Shown here: positions 30,418 to 31,705 of the stretch, one piece after another
How positions within the stretch are numbered: the first letter of the stretch is position 1
How the letters are laid out: the number at the start of each line of letters is the position of its first letter
The notes under the pieces: model-generated
Databases searched by the model: none
Told to the model about the DNA's origin: nothing
The model's input: the letters and a program-made list of their open reading frames with translations, nothing else
Virus record (IMG/VR): IMGVR_UViG_3300031898_000211
Span: 1 to 31,705 of that record
Origin: a virus
DNA: 31,705 bases
Reading direction: 5' to 3' (one strand)
Translations under genes and position numbers: made by a program

Positions 30418-31553
30418 GAATCAAGCCTCCTTCTGACTTGCTCTACTTCTCCATTGAGCAGATTGAGCTTTGCGAAGGCTCTCTCCATTATGGCAACCTT
30501 CTCTTTGAGTGTCCGTATCTCGTCCTGCTGATTCTTGCTGCCGGTTTCACCTGAGATCAGGTTCAGATAAGGTAGAGCTTTCCTGTATTCGTCGACTACG
30601 AATTGTGGGTGTGTCTTCCAGAACTTCTTGTAGAGGTTCGAGTCTATCTGCTTCAAGTGGCCCATCAGGAATTCGCAGACCTTCTCGTTGGCGCCGCTTA
30701 CGGTCCAGACGCTTGATGCTAGATCCCGGGTCTCATGCGAGTGGTAGCCGTACCTTGTGCCTCTATTGTTATGTTTGCGCGGCGTGAGCTCCAGCCTATT
30801 CGTTAAGCTCCGCCAAATATTCTGCATGCACTTTCGTGAGACTGGGATCCCTTTCTCAGTCAGCCAGATCGGTCCATTCTTGCTAGGCGGCTCCCCATAC
30901 TTCTCCAGGTAGGGCTTTAAACCGTACTTGATCGCGTCTCCGCCGATCAGCGTGTAGAAGGGATATTCACTTCGCTTGCGAGGCGGAAGATCCAAGTGGA
31001 TGATGTCTGCGCCGGCGTCCAGCTGCTGCTTTATCTGAGGCCAGCCGTGGAGATTCACGTATTCAAGCTCTCGGACACCCATCAACCCATGCCATTTGAC
31101 GAGGATCATGCAGCGGTCACGAGGCTTAGCAGCCATAATGATCTGCTTCACATCATCAATCGTCAGCTTCGCGGAGGTAGGAGGCTGGACGCCTTGCATA
31201 TGGAAGCTCCTCTGAAACCTCGGATCCCTAGGCAAAGGCGCATGATGATAAGCGAAAAGCTGCCCCAAAACGCTATAGACGGTCCGCTTGTAGCTACGCC
31301 TACCCTGAAGCTGAGCAACAAAACTCTCCACAACCTTCAAAACCTCATACGCATCATCGCCCCTCGCAAACTTCTGACGCTCAATCAAATCGGCAAGCGG
31401 CACCCCTGCATAACCCAGAAAACCCCTCACAATACTACGCAACGTCCTGCGGCTACCAGGATCATAACTGGAAAGCCAATCATCCACAAGACCAACCTGA
31501 AACAGCTGGGTCAAATCACCTACACAACCAGACTCTAAAAATGATTTAATCAC
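30414..31553 (-). CDS. int: Tyrosine recombinase (integrase)
   Basis: 379 residues from GTG 31553. An N-terminal core-binding helical domain (~1-120) precedes the catalytic domain with Arg161 (GLMGVRELEYVNL), His273/Arg276 (HETRD), His299 (FLMGH) and nucleophile Tyr308 (NLYKK). A C-terminal coiled coil (~345-379) could mediate oligomerisation. All catalytic residues are visible, so it looks active. It faces away from the adjacent uL22 gene and lies at the right edge of the provirus, the usual position next to an attachment site. Confidence 0.85.
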   Translation of the reverse strand: MIKSFLESGCVGDLTQLFQVGLVDDWLSSYDPGSRRTLRSIVRGFLGYAGVPLADLIERQKFARGDDAYEVLKVVESFVAQLQGRRSYKRTVYSVLGQLFAYHHAPLPRDPRFQRSFHMQGVQPPTSAKLTIDDVKQIIMAAKPRDRCMILVKWHGLMGVRELEYVNLHGWPQIKQQLDAGADIIHLDLPPRKRSEYPFYTLIGGDAIKYGLKPYLEKYGEPPSKNGPIWLTEKGIPVSRKCMQNIWRSLTNRLELTPRKHNNRGTRYGYHSHETRDLASSVWTVSGANEKVCEFLMGHLKQIDSNLYKKFWKTHPQFVVDEYRKALPYLNLISGETGSKNQQDEIRTLKEKVAIMERAFAKLNLLNGEVEQVRRRLDS

Positions 31554-31589
31554 ATCCCATTTAATAAGATAAACAGCAGATCAAAACCC

Positions 31590-31597
31590 TTTTTATT
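31590..31597 (+). promoter_or_regulatory. Possible TATA box for the uL22 gene
   Basis: TTTTTATT after AAAACCC, about 50 nt before the uL22 ATG, could direct transcription from near 31620. The 94-nt gap 31554-31647 must hold both the integrase control region and, if the element ends here, the right attachment site. Confidence 0.35.
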
Positions 31598-31647
31598 CAC
31601 TAGTGTTTTGTAACTAGCAACATAGCATTCAATGAACGGTGGAAAAG

Positions 31648-31705
31648 ATGCCTCGATGGGGCTACTCGATCAAAGGCTTAGATCCCGATAGAAGTGTGAA
31701 GTGCG
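31648..31705 (+). CDS. rpl22: Ribosomal protein uL22 (archaeal L22), partial N-terminus
   Basis: Only 19 codons are in the window: MPRWGYSIKGLDPDRSVKC. The 'YS---LDP---(A/V)K' start fits archaeal uL22, which lines the 50S exit tunnel and is normally in the S10 operon after uS19. GGTGG lies upstream of ATG 31648. If right, this marks host chromosome at the right flank and places the integrase beside a ribosomal protein gene. The call rests on a short peptide. Confidence 0.55.
   Translation, partial: MPRWGYSIKGLDPDRSVKC

Noticed and set aside
1-31705. CRISPR array or IS element
   Set aside because: No regularly spaced repeats of CRISPR type; the only spaced repeats (29257-29397) are two-copy and irregular. 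No transposase frame was seen.

Overview
The window reads as archaeal chromosome carrying an integrated tailed virus (Caudoviricetes-type, siphovirus-like). Archaeal signs are a right-edge gene whose first 19 codons look like archaeal ribosomal protein uL22, a clear BRE/TATA promoter in front of a tRNA gene, and archaeal-style membrane families (SpoIIM-like/DUF95, DUF998). A Bathyarchaeia-like Thermoproteota host is my inference from gene flavour, not shown.

Layout. (1) 1-4903, probable host DNA, all on the minus strand: partial ICMT/PEMT-like methyltransferase, a 78-aa protein overlapping an SPL-type radical SAM enzyme, a P2-like cation ATPase and a ribbon-helix-helix regulator. (2) 5300-8967, early viral or cargo genes: I9/S8 subtilase-like protease, two membrane proteins, a Trm1-like methyltransferase and a small beta-barrel protein. 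(3) 8964-19059, packaging and head: zinc-ribbon protein containing a 24-bp palindrome, a split large terminase interrupted by an antisense SpoIIM-like gene, portal, head morphogenesis protein, prohead protease with a nested scaffold, decoration protein, HK97-type major capsid protein, zinc ribbon, connector, and a DUF998 cargo gene. (4) 19223-29216, tail: completion proteins, tube, Dit-like protein, HK97 gp10-like protein, a G/GT-type chaperone with a UUUUUUA -1 frameshift site, short tape measure, hub, adhesins and fibres. (5) 29246-31553: iteron-like repeats, an atypical tRNA(UGC), a zinc-ribbon protein, a 48-aa protein and a tyrosine recombinase, the tRNA and the three proteins all on the minus strand. 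(6) 31648 to the end: probable host uL22.

The structural genes form one tightly packed plus-strand transcription unit with many 4-nt stop/start overlaps. TTG is the most frequent start codon, and two genes appear to start at CTG. I see no replication genes, canonical lysis genes or CRISPR array. The attachment repeats could not be fixed by eye.

Best leads: (a) the major capsid coding sequence looks split after 57 codons by an 82-nt insert holding a three-way-junction RNA, with the ribosome binding site only in front of the 57-codon part; (b) a -1 frameshift in the tail chaperone using the UUUUUUA heptamer; (c) a terminase split into ATPase and nuclease halves that both carry a copy of the same linker, with a membrane-protein gene between them; (d) a nested in-frame scaffold start; (e) CTG starts.
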